Shown: positions 9,578-18,017 of the stretch, one piece after another
How positions within the stretch are numbered: the stretch's first letter is position 1
Layout of the letters: each line of letters opens with the position of its first letter
Assembly (NCBI RefSeq): GCF_040215725.1
Contig: NZ_CP157968.1
Coordinates: 496,001 to 560,000 of the forward strand
Reading direction: 5' to 3'
DNA: 64,000 nucleotides
Source of the DNA: Rhizobium sp. ZPR4
GTDB lineage: Bacteria; Pseudomonadota; Alphaproteobacteria; Rhizobiales; Rhizobiaceae
The notes under the pieces: generated by a model
What the model was told of the DNA's origin: nothing
The model's input: the letters and a program-made list of their open reading frames with translations, nothing else
Database searches by the model: none
Position numbers and translations under genes: made by a program

Positions 9578-10588
9578 ATGCAACGCGTCATCATTATTCT
9601 GGTCCTGTTGATTGCCGTAGCGGGCGGCGCCTGGTGGTATTTTCATCGGAACGACGGCTCGAACGAGCTCGTCCTTTATGGAAATATCGACTTCAGGCAG
9701 CTCACCCTCGCCTTCAACGGCAGCGAACGTGTCTCCGAAGTCCTTGTCGAAGAGGGTGCGCAAGTCAAGAAAGGCCAGGTCGTCGCCAGGCTGGATACCA
9801 GTCGCCTTCAGCCTCAGGTGGCCCAGGCAGAGGCTCAGGCTGCAAGTCAACGTGCCAATCTTGAGCGCCTCAGGAACGGCAACCGTCCCGAAGAGATTGC
9901 GCAATCCCGCGCCAATCTTGAATCCGCCAAGGCGGAAGCAGTCAATGCCCGGGCGCAGTTCGAACGCCAGAATGCACTTGCTCCCAAGGCCGCAGTCAGC
10001 CAGCAGGCACTGGATGAGGCGCGCTCCGCCGCCGCCGTTGCCGACGCCAAGGTCGTTGCGAACCAGAAGGCGCTCGATCTGCTCGTCGTCGGTTCCCGCA
10101 TCGAGGACATTCAAGAGGCGGAAGCGCAGCTGCATGCGTCGGAGGCCAATGTCGCGCTCCTGCACCAGCAGCTTGCCGATGCCGAGCTGAAAGCGCCGGT
10201 CGACGCCATCGTGCAATCGAGATTGATCGAGCCCGGCGAGATGGCTTCGCCCACCCGTGCAGCCTTTTCGCTTGCTACCATCAGCCCGAAATGGGTGCGT
10301 GCCTATGTCTCGGAAACCCAGCTTGGAATGCTCCGCCCCGGCATGAAGGCGAATGTCGCGGTGGATTCGCTGCCTGGGCGTACGATCCCCGGGTGGATCG
10401 GCTTCATCTCTTCGGTCGCGGAGTTCACGCCGAAGTCGGTGCAGACGGAGGAATTGCGTACCAGCCTCGTCTATGAAGTCCGCGTTTTCGTCGATGATCC
10501 GGACGATGCGCTCCGGCTTGGCATGCCGGCAACTGTTCGCCCGCTTTCGGACGAGCAGGCGAACGTCGCAACCACGCAACAGCAATAG
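9578..10588 (+). CDS. ybhG: HlyD/YbhG-type membrane fusion protein
   Basis: A 336-residue periplasmic adaptor. A single N-terminal membrane anchor (about 2-20) is followed by a beta/lipoyl region (VSEVLVEEGAQVKKGQVVARLD). A long Ala/Gln/Arg-rich coiled-coil hairpin (about 85-185) and a second lipoyl half (LKAPVDAIVQSRLIEPGEM) come next, then a beta-barrel. This order matches YbhG-like adaptors that connect an ABC exporter to an outer-membrane channel. It is the first gene of the operon, 12 bp before the ATPase. No TolC-type channel is encoded nearby. Confidence 0.9.
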   Translation: MQRVIIILVLLIAVAGGAWWYFHRNDGSNELVLYGNIDFRQLTLAFNGSERVSEVLVEEGAQVKKGQVVARLDTSRLQPQVAQAEAQAASQRANLERLRNGNRPEEIAQSRANLESAKAEAVNARAQFERQNALAPKAAVSQQALDEARSAAAVADAKVVANQKALDLLVVGSRIEDIQEAEAQLHASEANVALLHQQLADAELKAPVDAIVQSRLIEPGEMASPTRAAFSLATISPKWVRAYVSETQLGMLRPGMKANVAVDSLPGRTIPGWIGFISSVAEFTPKSVQTEELRTSLVYEVRVFVDDPDDALRLGMPATVRPLSDEQANVATTQQQ

Positions 10589-10600
10589 AACGGGGATGCC

Positions 10601-12361
10601 ATGAGCGCCGGCGATCTCTCGGTCATAGCAAAGAATGTCCGCAAGACGTTTCGGCGCGACACTGGCGAGATGGTGGAGGCGCTTGCCGATGTCTCGCTCG
10701 ACGTCCGCAAAGGGGCATTGACAGCGCTGGTCGGCCCGGATGGCGCCGGCAAGACGACATTGCTGCGGCTGGCATGCGGCCTCATCGCGCCGGATGGCGG
10801 CAATCTGCAGGTGATCGGCGTCGACATCGCCAAAGAGCCGCAGCATGTTCAGGACCGGATCGGCTATATGCCGCAAAAGTTCGGCCTCTACGAAGATCTG
10901 AGCGTTCAGGAGAACCTCGATCTCTACGCCGATCTGCACGGTGTCACGCAATCCCAGCGCGACGAAACCTATCCGCGCCTCTTCGAAATGACGCAGCTCG
11001 GCCGCTTCAAGGGACGTCCGGCAGGGAAGTTATCGGGAGGCATGAAGCAGAAGCTTGGCCTTGCCTGCACGCTGGTGCGGGCGCCGGAGCTACTGCTCCT
11101 CGACGAGCCTACCGTCGGTGTCGATCCGCTGTCGCGTCGCGAGCTTTGGGAAATCGTCTTCAAGCTCGTCAAGGAGGACGGGCTCTCGGTGATCGTCGCA
11201 ACCTCCTATCTCGACGAGGCCGAACGCTGTGAACATGCTGTCCTCATGCATGCGGGAAAGATCCTCGATCAGGGTCTACCAGCCGAAATCACGGCGAAGG
11301 CAGACGGCTGCTGCTTCATGGTCAGCACTCCCGGTGGTATGCCAGCCCGGTCCCTGCAGGCCCGCCTCTTCGCACAGCCCGGTATCGTCGATGCCGTGCC
11401 GGAGGCCGGGCGCGTCCGGATCGTCCGCAAGCCGGGCCAGAAGGACGAGCCGCTGCAGCTGGACGGCACGAAGCTTGAGACGGAAAGCGTGGCGCCTCGC
11501 TTCGAAGATGCTTTCATGATGCTGTTTGCTGCCGTTGTTGATGATGCCGAACGCAAGGGTCATGACGGCGCTTCATCGGCCAATCGTAATGGCGATGGAA
11601 CAGTCGTTGAGGTTCGCAACCTTGTCCGCAAGTTCGGGGATTTTACCGCCGTCGATCATGTCAGCTTCAGTGTCCGCAAGGGTGAGGTCTACGGGCTGCT
11701 CGGTCCGAACGGAGCTGGAAAAAGCACGACCTTCCGCATGCTCTGCGGCCTGCTTCCCGCCAGCGGCGGCACCTTAATGGTCGCGGGCGCCGATCTGCTG
11801 ACGGCAGGGGCCAAGGCGCGAGAACGGCTCGGCTATGTCGCGCAGAAATTTTCGCTCTACGGCCAGCTCAGCGTCGACGAGAATCTGGAATTCTTCGCAA
11901 GCGCCTACGGGCTGCGCGGCAGGCGCAGGAAGGACAGGATCGCCGCCCTGAAAAGCCAGTTCGAGCTCGACCAGTTTTCAAGACTGCCGAGCGGGCAGCT
12001 TCCGGGCGGGTTCAAGCAGCGCCTGGCGCTCGCCGCCGCTCTCCTGCACGAGCCGGACATTCTCTTCCTCGATGAAGCCACGAGCGGCGCCGATCCATTG
12101 GCAAGGAGGCAGTTCTGGGGCCGGATCACCGCCCTGTCCGAGCAGGGCGTGACAATCATCGTGACGACGCATTTCATGGAAGAGGCCGAATATTGCGATC
12201 GGATCATCATCCTCGATGCCGGCAAAAACCTGGCGGAGGGAACACCGGTCGAGATCCGCGCCCATGCCGGCGCGCATGGCGAGGCGGCCGCGACGATGGA
12301 GGAGGCCTTCATCGCCATCGTCGAGAAAGAACGGCACAAAAAAGCGGAGATGGCGGCATGA
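10601..12361 (+). CDS. ybhF: Tandem ABC exporter ATPase, YbhF-like
   Basis: A 586-residue protein with two fused nucleotide-binding domains. The first has Walker A GPDGAGKTT, signature LSGGMKQKLGLA and Walker B LLLLDEPTVGVDP. The second has Walker A GPNGAGKST, Walker B ILFLDEATSGADP and H-loop TTHFMEEAEYC. The second signature reads LPGGFKQRLALA (Pro for Ser), and the first H-loop position reads ATSYLDEAERC with no His. The two ATP sites may therefore be unequal, as in other tandem ABC exporters. It drives the two ABC-2 permeases downstream; the start of ybhS overlaps its stop by 4 bp. Confidence 0.92.
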   Translation: MSAGDLSVIAKNVRKTFRRDTGEMVEALADVSLDVRKGALTALVGPDGAGKTTLLRLACGLIAPDGGNLQVIGVDIAKEPQHVQDRIGYMPQKFGLYEDLSVQENLDLYADLHGVTQSQRDETYPRLFEMTQLGRFKGRPAGKLSGGMKQKLGLACTLVRAPELLLLDEPTVGVDPLSRRELWEIVFKLVKEDGLSVIVATSYLDEAERCEHAVLMHAGKILDQGLPAEITAKADGCCFMVSTPGGMPARSLQARLFAQPGIVDAVPEAGRVRIVRKPGQKDEPLQLDGTKLETESVAPRFEDAFMMLFAAVVDDAERKGHDGASSANRNGDGTVVEVRNLVRKFGDFTAVDHVSFSVRKGEVYGLLGPNGAGKSTTFRMLCGLLPASGGTLMVAGADLLTAGAKARERLGYVAQKFSLYGQLSVDENLEFFASAYGLRGRRRKDRIAALKSQFELDQFSRLPSGQLPGGFKQRLALAAALLHEPDILFLDEATSGADPLARRQFWGRITALSEQGVTIIVTTHFMEEAEYCDRIIILDAGKNLAEGTPVEIRAHAGAHGEAAATMEEAFIAIVEKERHKKAEMAA

Positions 12362-13509
12362 ACCAGCCCGTCGACAGATCCGGCCAGGGATTTCGCGCAG
12401 CCCTGCGCCGCATCCGCGCGCTCATCCGCAAGGAGACCTGGCAGCTCCTGCGCGATCCGAGCAGCATCGCGATCGGCATCGTCATGCCGGTGGCGCTGCT
12501 GATCCTGTTTGGATACGGCATCAATCTCGACGTCAAGAACGTTCCCGTTGCGATCGTCATGGAAGAGAATTCGGCCGAGGCGCGCGGGCTCGCCTCGGCC
12601 TTCGAACTCTCCAGCTATTTTTCTCCAAAGCCTGTCAAGACGATGGTGGAAGCCGAAAGCATGATGCTGTCATCGCAGGCAAGGGCCATCCTGCGCATCC
12701 CCTCGGATTTCGCGCGCAAGGTCGCTCAGGGGAATGGCGAAGTCCAGGTCGTCGTCAATGGCAGCGATGCAAACACGGCGCGAATATCGCTGAGCTATGC
12801 CGAAGCGGCAGTCGGCGTCTGGGCCGCCAAGGAAGCGGCGCGCAAAGGAGCGATCAGCGGCAGCGGCGTGACGATCGAATCCCGGCTGTGGTTCAACGAA
12901 GCCAATGACAGCAGCTATTTCCTCGTCCCAGGTCTTGTCGTTCTCGTCATGACGCTGATCGGCGCGCTTCTGACCGCTCTCGTCATGGCCAGGGAATGGG
13001 AGCGCGGCACCTTCGAGGCGCTGTTCGTGACGCCGGTGCGCTCGAGCGAAATCCTGCTCGGCAAAACGGTGCCTTATTTTCTATTGGGGCTCGCGGGCCT
13101 TGCCCTTTGCGTCGTCGGCAGCCGGCTGCTCTTCGGCGTGCCGCTTCGAGGGTCGCTGCTAATCCTCACCGTCGTCTCCATGCTCTACCTTCTGGTCGCG
13201 CTCGGCCTCGGGCTCGCCATATCCTCGATCACGAAGAGCCAGTTCATCGCCAGCCAGGTCACCGTGCTCGTGACCTTCCTGCCGGCCATGATGCTCTCGG
13301 GCTTCATGTTCGACCCGAGAAGCATGCCCTTGGCGGTGCAGGTCATCACCTACATCTTCCCCGGCCGATATTTCGTCACCCTGCTGCAGACCTTGTTTCT
13401 CGCCGGCAATATCTGGAGCGTCATCCTGCCCAATGCCGTCGTGCTCGCCGGCATGGCGGCAGCACTTCTGGCACTCGCCGTGCGCATGACCCGCAAGAGG
13501 ATCGCATGA
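12358..13509 (+). CDS. ybhS: ABC-2 type permease, YbhS-like
   Basis: A 383-residue membrane subunit starting at the ATG that overlaps the ybhF stop (ATGA). It has one N-terminal membrane segment (about 38-58, GIVMPVALLILFGYGI), a large periplasmic domain (about 60-190) and a cluster of about five C-terminal membrane helices with the ABC-2 motif MAREWERGTFEALFVTP. It pairs with YbhR to form the transmembrane channel of the efflux pump. The open frame extends 165 bp upstream, but that part overlaps ybhF and has no signal. Confidence 0.92.
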   Translation: MNQPVDRSGQGFRAALRRIRALIRKETWQLLRDPSSIAIGIVMPVALLILFGYGINLDVKNVPVAIVMEENSAEARGLASAFELSSYFSPKPVKTMVEAESMMLSSQARAILRIPSDFARKVAQGNGEVQVVVNGSDANTARISLSYAEAAVGVWAAKEAARKGAISGSGVTIESRLWFNEANDSSYFLVPGLVVLVMTLIGALLTALVMAREWERGTFEALFVTPVRSSEILLGKTVPYFLLGLAGLALCVVGSRLLFGVPLRGSLLILTVVSMLYLLVALGLGLAISSITKSQFIASQVTVLVTFLPAMMLSGFMFDPRSMPLAVQVITYIFPGRYFVTLLQTLFLAGNIWSVILPNAVVLAGMAAALLALAVRMTRKRIA

Positions 13510-14633
13510 CCATGTCGTTCGCATCGCTTCTGCGCATCCTGACGCTGATCCGCAAGGAACTCCTCGTCATCCTGAAGGATCCCCGAAGCCGGGCAAGCCT
13601 CGTCGTCCCGCCCATTCTCCAATGCCTGATCTTCGGCTACGCCGCCACCTATGACCTCAATACGGTTCCCTATGCGCTCGTCGATCAGGACAGGACGACG
13701 ACGTCCAGAAACCTTGTCGCGAAGCTTGAAGGATCGGGCATTTTCGAAAGGGTAGCGACACTGACGCAGACGGGCCAGGCGGTCAGGCTGCTCGATACCA
13801 AGCGGGCTGTGCTGATCATCGTCGTAGATCGCGATTTCGAGAGGCAGCTGGAAGCGGGTAGCCCCGGCACCGTACAGGTCATCGCGGATGGCCGAAATTC
13901 CAACACGAGCGGTATCGCGCAAGGCTATGCCAATACGATCGTCGGCGACTTCACCGCCGATTGGCTTGCACAGAAGGGCAGCTCGGGCAATGCCGTGCAG
14001 GTCACGACCCGCGCCTGGTACAATCCGCAGCTGGAAACGCGGTGGAGCATGGTGCCCTCGCTCATCGGGACGATCACCATGCTGATGACGATGATGCTGA
14101 CTGCCATGTCCGTTGCGCGCGAACGCGAGGAAGGAACCTTCGATCAGCTGCTCGTCGCGCCATTCACGCCGACAGAGATCATGATCGGCAAGGCCGTTCC
14201 CTCGATGATTGTCGGCATCACTCAGGCATCGACGATCCTGCTGGTGTCCTTGTTCTGGTTTCGCATTCCGTTTGCCGGCTCGTTCCTGACGCTCTATCTC
14301 GGGCTCAGCCTCTTCCTTGCCGCGGCGATCGGTTTCGGACTGTTCCTGTCATCCATCGCCGCCAACATGCAGCAGGCGATGATCCTCTGCTTCGTCTTCC
14401 TGATGCCGTTCATGCTGCTCTCCGGCCTTATGTCGCCGACCGACAACATGCCTGAGATCCTGCAATATGCGACGATGATCAATCCGCTGAAATATGCGAT
14501 CAGCATCACGCGCGGCGTCTATCTCGAAGGCGCCGGCATCGAGGCGCTGTTTCCGGACATGCTGGCGCTTCTTGCCATTGCCGCCGCGACGATGCCGGTC
14601 GCCGCCTGGATGTTCCGTCATCGTTTGAACTGA
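13506..14633 (+). CDS. ybhR: ABC-2 type permease, YbhR-like
   Basis: A 375-residue second permease of the pump, with the same topology as YbhS: a first membrane segment followed by a periplasmic domain (about 55-180) and five to six C-terminal membrane segments. ABC-2 motif: AREREEGTFDQLLVAPFTP. The ATG at 13506 overlaps the ybhS stop by 4 bp; an ATG at 13512 is an alternative. It is the last gene of the operon. A RIME-like fragment begins at the stop codon and the next gene is convergent. Confidence 0.92.
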   Translation: MTMSFASLLRILTLIRKELLVILKDPRSRASLVVPPILQCLIFGYAATYDLNTVPYALVDQDRTTTSRNLVAKLEGSGIFERVATLTQTGQAVRLLDTKRAVLIIVVDRDFERQLEAGSPGTVQVIADGRNSNTSGIAQGYANTIVGDFTADWLAQKGSSGNAVQVTTRAWYNPQLETRWSMVPSLIGTITMLMTMMLTAMSVAREREEGTFDQLLVAPFTPTEIMIGKAVPSMIVGITQASTILLVSLFWFRIPFAGSFLTLYLGLSLFLAAAIGFGLFLSSIAANMQQAMILCFVFLMPFMLLSGLMSPTDNMPEILQYATMINPLKYAISITRGVYLEGAGIEALFPDMLALLAIAAATMPVAAWMFRHRLN

Positions 14634-14661
14634 ACCGCTTCGCATTTTTCCTGGAATTGCT
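14633..14661 (-). repeat. Truncated RIME-like intergenic repeat (half-element)
   Basis: Read on the minus strand, this stretch (AGCAATTCCAGGAAAAATGC and the following AAGCGGTT) matches the first palindromic arm of the fuller RIME-like element at 36354-36452 almost base for base, in opposite orientation. It stops before the second arm. It lies between the convergent ybhR and btuD-like genes. Confidence 0.55.
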
Positions 14662-14699
14662 CCGAGCGGATCGAGGGCGGCGGACGTGCCGCGATGGCA

Positions 14700-15464
14700 T
14701 CAACCCGCCATATATTGGATGTTGCAGCGGCCATGAACCGAGGACTTCTGCACATGCGCGCGCACGCCGAATACCCGCTCGATCAGTTCCTGCGTCAGCA
14801 CCTCTTCCGGCGGGCCGGCCGCGACCACTTCACCCTTCTGCAGCACCGCAAGACTGTCGCAGAACATGGCCGCCAGATTGAGGTCGTGCAGCGCGACGAT
14901 CGAGGTGACATCGAGCCTGGAGACCAGACCGAGAATATCGAGCTGGTGCTGAATATCGAGATGGTTCGTCGGCTCGTCAAGCAGCAGCTCACTCGGCGTC
15001 TGGGCGAGCGCTCTTGCTATGTGGACGCGCTGTCGCTCGCCTCCTGAAAGCGTCTGCCACAGCTGCCCGGCACGGCCCTGCATGCCGACGCGGGCAAGCG
15101 CGTCCGCAACCGCCGCATCGTCATGAACACTCCAGACCGACAGGGGGCCGCGATGCGGCGTGCGGCCGAGGCGCACGACATCCATCACGGTGACCTGGGT
15201 ATCGGTCGTCGCCTGCTGTTCGACGAGCGCGATGCGGCGGGCGATATCCCCGCGCGAGATCGAGGCTATGTCGCTGCCGCCAAGCCGGATGATACCGCTC
15301 TTGACCTTGCGCAGCCGACATATCAGCCGCAGCAAGCTCGATTTTCCCGAGCCGTTCGGTCCGAGAAGGCCGAGCACCTTGCCCCTTTCCACCGCCAGGC
15401 TGACGCCGTTGACGATCAAAGTATTGCCGGCCGCAAAGGTTACCGTATCAACAGCGATGCTCAT
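14700..15464 (-). CDS. btuD: Iron/cobalamin-type ABC transporter ATP-binding protein (BtuD/FecE-like)
   Basis: A 254-residue FecE/BtuD-class ATPase: Walker A GPNGSGKSS (about 34-42), signature LSGGERQRVHIARAL, Walker B ELLLDEPTNHLD and H-loop VALHDLNLAA. It overlaps the permease gene by 4 bp and is the last gene of a three-gene operon led by a cobalamin riboswitch, which supports corrinoid rather than siderophore uptake. The symbol reflects that inference; sequence alone does not separate BtuD from FecE or FhuC. Confidence 0.88.
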   Translation of the reverse strand: MSIAVDTVTFAAGNTLIVNGVSLAVERGKVLGLLGPNGSGKSSLLRLICRLRKVKSGIIRLGGSDIASISRGDIARRIALVEQQATTDTQVTVMDVVRLGRTPHRGPLSVWSVHDDAAVADALARVGMQGRAGQLWQTLSGGERQRVHIARALAQTPSELLLDEPTNHLDIQHQLDILGLVSRLDVTSIVALHDLNLAAMFCDSLAVLQKGEVVAAGPPEEVLTQELIERVFGVRAHVQKSSVHGRCNIQYMAG

Positions 15465-16498
15465 GCCGTCCTCCGCGCGCGATAGAGAATGATGGCGAAG
15501 GCCGGAGCCCCGAACAGGGCCGTGACCACGCCGATCGGCAGGATCTGCTGGGGAATGATGATTCTTGAAATGATATCCGCACCGACCATGAAAATGGCGC
15601 CGGCCAGAGCTGCTGCCGGCAGCAGCCGATCATGGCTTGGCCCGACCACGAAGCGGGCGGCATGCGGAATGACAAGCCCGACGAAGCCGATCGAACCGAC
15701 GATGCTGACGACGGCTGCGGTCATGAAGGCCGTCACGCCGAGCAGGACGATCTGCGCGCGTCTGACCGCAATGCCGAGTGAGGCGGCCGCATCGGTACCG
15801 AAGATGAAGGCATCGAGCACGCGCACATGCGCCATGCAGACGACAAAGCCGATGATGGCGACCGGCCCAGAAAGATAGACGTCCGGCCAGCGCACACCGC
15901 TCAAGGAGCCGAGCAGCCAGAACATGACGCCCCTTGCCTGCTCGGCATTGGCCGAGGTGGTGACGATGTAGGAGGTGAGCGCGTTGAAAAGCTGCGAACC
16001 GGCAACACCGCAAAGAATGATGCGCTCGCTCGTGCCGCCGACACCGGCGGCCAACAGGCCGACGAAGAGGAAGGCGACGGCCGCACCGATGAAAGCGCCG
16101 CCGGAAAGCCCCAGAATGCCGTAGCCGAGCCCGAGGATCATGATGCAGACCGCTCCGGTCGAAGCCCCCGCCGAAATGCCGAGCACATAGGGTTCGGCAA
16201 GCGGATTGCGCAGCAAGGCCTGCAGGATCACACCGCTCAGCGCCAGCGCCGCGCCGGTGCTGGCGGCGACCAGCGCCCGGCTCAGCCGATAATCCCAGAC
16301 GATGCCCTGATGGATACGGCTAAGCTCGAAACTCGTTCCGAACATCCGGTTCGAGACCGCCTTGGCGGTGGTCGACAGCGGGATGGAAATCTCGCCGATC
16401 GACACCGCAAGGCTGATCATGAACGCCAGGATCATGATGGCAGCCAGGGCGAGCGCCAGAAGCGCCCACCATGACCGACGTTCCGCAACGAGACTCAT
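15461..16498 (-). CDS. btuC: FecCD/BtuC-family ABC permease
   Basis: A 345-residue FecCD-family permease with roughly ten membrane helices. Family signatures are visible: RLSRALVAASTGAALALSGVILQALLRNPLAEPYVLGISAGAS (about residues 70-110, the cytoplasmic coupling region) and the late GSIGFVGLVIPHAAR. It lies 3 bp after the binding-protein gene and overlaps the ATPase gene by 4 bp. Inferred role: inner-membrane channel for cobalamin or cobinamide. Confidence 0.9.
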   Translation of the reverse strand: MSLVAERRSWWALLALALAAIMILAFMISLAVSIGEISIPLSTTAKAVSNRMFGTSFELSRIHQGIVWDYRLSRALVAASTGAALALSGVILQALLRNPLAEPYVLGISAGASTGAVCIMILGLGYGILGLSGGAFIGAAVAFLFVGLLAAGVGGTSERIILCGVAGSQLFNALTSYIVTTSANAEQARGVMFWLLGSLSGVRWPDVYLSGPVAIIGFVVCMAHVRVLDAFIFGTDAAASLGIAVRRAQIVLLGVTAFMTAAVVSIVGSIGFVGLVIPHAARFVVGPSHDRLLPAAALAGAIFMVGADIISRIIIPQQILPIGVVTALFGAPAFAIILYRARRTA

Positions 16499-16501
16499 AT
16501 C

Positions 16502-17518
16502 TTACTGCGCCAGGCCGAAGGACTTGATGCCCTTGGCCAGGATTTCGATGCCGTCGATGGTGCGGATGGTCGGGTTCATCGACTGCGCATCCATCATGAC
16601 GAAATGCTTGTTCCTGACGGCATCGAGCTGGCTGGTGACCGGATCCTTCTTGAGGAAATCGACTTTGACCTTCGGATCATCGGCGGCATAGCGGCGGCGG
16701 TCCATGGTGGCGATCACGATCACGGCCGGATTTGCCTGCGCGATGGTCTCCCAGCCGACGAGCGGCCATTCTTCCTCGGTCGTCACGACGTTCTTGGCGC
16801 CGATCGTCTTCAGGATATAGGCCGGCGCGCTGTTCTTGCCGGCGATAAAGGCATCGCCGCTGACTTCCTTGCTGGAAAACCAGAAGACAATCGGCAGATC
16901 CTTGGACTTTGCGCCTGAAATCGAGGCGACAGCATCCGCTTCGCGCTTCTTCAGGGCCGCGATCAAGGCATCGCCGCGATCTTTCACATCGAAGATCTCC
17001 GCGAGTTCGTCGATCTCCTGATAGACCAGGTCCATCGTGAACAGTTCCTTGCGCACGCCGTCGCCGCCATCGGTGTTGACCTTGGCGACGCAATCCGTCG
17101 GCGCGATATAGGTGTTGATGCCGAGTTCGGAAAACTGCTCGCGCTTGCCGACGGAGCCCTGTGCGCCGACATGCCACTCGAATTCGGCGGCGACGAGATC
17201 CGGTTCCTTGCCAACAACGGATTCGAAGCTCGGATCATTATCGGCAAGCCGCGGGATCTTGCTGTTCGCCTCGGCATATTGCGGCAGCACCGGGCCGACC
17301 CAGACGGCGGTGCCGGCGATCTTGTCGGCCAGACCGAGCGAGAGCAGGATTTCGGTCATGCCCTGGCCGATCGAAACGATCCTGGCCGGCAGCTTCTGGA
17401 AAGTGACCTTCTGGCCGCAATTATTGATGGTGAGCGGATATTGTGTGGCGGCGAAACTGGAGGCGGCAAACCCGGTCAGCCCAAGTGCAAATGTAATAGT
17501 CGTCAAAAAATGGCGCAT
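16502..17518 (-). CDS. btuF: Periplasmic corrinoid/iron-complex binding protein (BtuF-like)
   Basis: A 338-residue cluster-8 (FepB/BtuF-like) solute-binding protein. The start at 17518 gives a normal signal peptide (MRHFLTTITFALGLTGFAAS, cleaved near SFAA). The longer open frame to 17602 adds 28 residues without a signal. Family features are the early strand ARIVSIGQGMTEILLSLGL and the typical two-lobe layout. A cobalamin riboswitch about 180-400 bp upstream indicates that the ligand is a corrinoid, although the fold is shared with siderophore binders. It is the first main gene of the operon with BtuC/BtuD-like partners. Confidence 0.85.
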   Translation of the reverse strand: MRHFLTTITFALGLTGFAASSFAATQYPLTINNCGQKVTFQKLPARIVSIGQGMTEILLSLGLADKIAGTAVWVGPVLPQYAEANSKIPRLADNDPSFESVVGKEPDLVAAEFEWHVGAQGSVGKREQFSELGINTYIAPTDCVAKVNTDGGDGVRKELFTMDLVYQEIDELAEIFDVKDRGDALIAALKKREADAVASISGAKSKDLPIVFWFSSKEVSGDAFIAGKNSAPAYILKTIGAKNVVTTEEEWPLVGWETIAQANPAVIVIATMDRRRYAADDPKVKVDFLKKDPVTSQLDAVRNKHFVMMDAQSMNPTIRTIDGIEILAKGIKSFGLAQ

Positions 17519-17553
17519 GAAAGATCTCGATCGGAGAGGGAAACTGGGCGGTG

Positions 17554-17649
17554 TCAGCACGATCGCGCTGAGAAAGACCGCCGCCGGTTGCGAGGATCCC
17601 AATCAAGGCCGATAGAGGTCGGATAATATCGAAGGCTCAGGTCAATCAT
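17554..17649 (-). CDS. Possible 31-residue leader peptide between the riboswitch and btuF
   Basis: An ATG at 17649 opens a 31-codon frame (starts MIDLSLRYYP, ends FSARSC) that stops 35 bp before the btuF start. It is preceded by AAAGGA at ideal spacing, better than the site before btuF, and that ribosome site immediately follows a CCGGGC/GCCCGG hairpin. It could be a translated leader through which the riboswitch acts, or simply a chance frame. No homology is recognisable. Confidence 0.25.
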   Translation of the reverse strand: MIDLSLRYYPTSIGLDWDPRNRRRSFSARSC

Positions 17650-17695
17650 TCTCTGTCCTTTCCGGGCATCCCCGCCCGGCTGATTGGATCGTGAT

Positions 17696-17923
17696 CGACG
17701 GCAGGTCTCCTGGCTTGCGGATCTCTGACGATCATCCGCCTTCCCGCAAGCTTGCTTGCAGTGGCATGGCTTTAAGCCTCGGGAGATAACTTAAAAAAGG
17801 TCACTCCCGGATGATCGGCAATCCGCTTACATTTGCGGGGGCAGCCACGGTCTAGGTCCCTCTTGGGTCTTCCTCACCGTGTTCCCTATTAATCCCCGCG
17901 GAGTCTTCCTTGGGGAACCGTCG
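17696..17923 (-). promoter_or_regulatory. Cobalamin (adenosylcobalamin) riboswitch
   Basis: On the minus strand the RNA contains the conserved B12-aptamer elements in order: GGGAACACGGTGAGG, then GGCTGCCCCCGCAA followed by GTAAGCGG, then GCCACTGCAAGC with GGGAAGGC, and finally the B12 box AGCCAGGAGACCTGCC (about 17700-17715). A closing P1 helix is visible as CGACGG (17918-17923) pairing with CCGTCG (17696-17701). Just downstream is a CCGGGC-ATCCCC-GCCCGG hairpin (about 17662-17679) adjoining AAAGGA, with no U-run, so translational control seems more likely than termination. It should shut off the BtuFCD-like transporter when cobalamin is abundant. Confidence 0.93.
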
Positions 17924-18017
17924 CGTTCAGTTATTCCGGACAGGGCCTTCTCGTCAAGAACGCTTGGATGGCAAAAAGAAAGAGAGCATCATGCTCATCG
18001 CCGAAGGCAGGGCGCGG

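Noticed and set aside
9542-10951. 469-codon minus-strand open frame opposite ybhG/ybhF
   Set aside because: It is antisense to two well-supported genes, with Arg/His-rich composition and no family features; a typical high-GC shadow frame.
17662-17679. GC hairpin after the riboswitch as an intrinsic terminator
   Set aside because: No U-run follows on the minus strand; treated as part of a translational expression platform instead.
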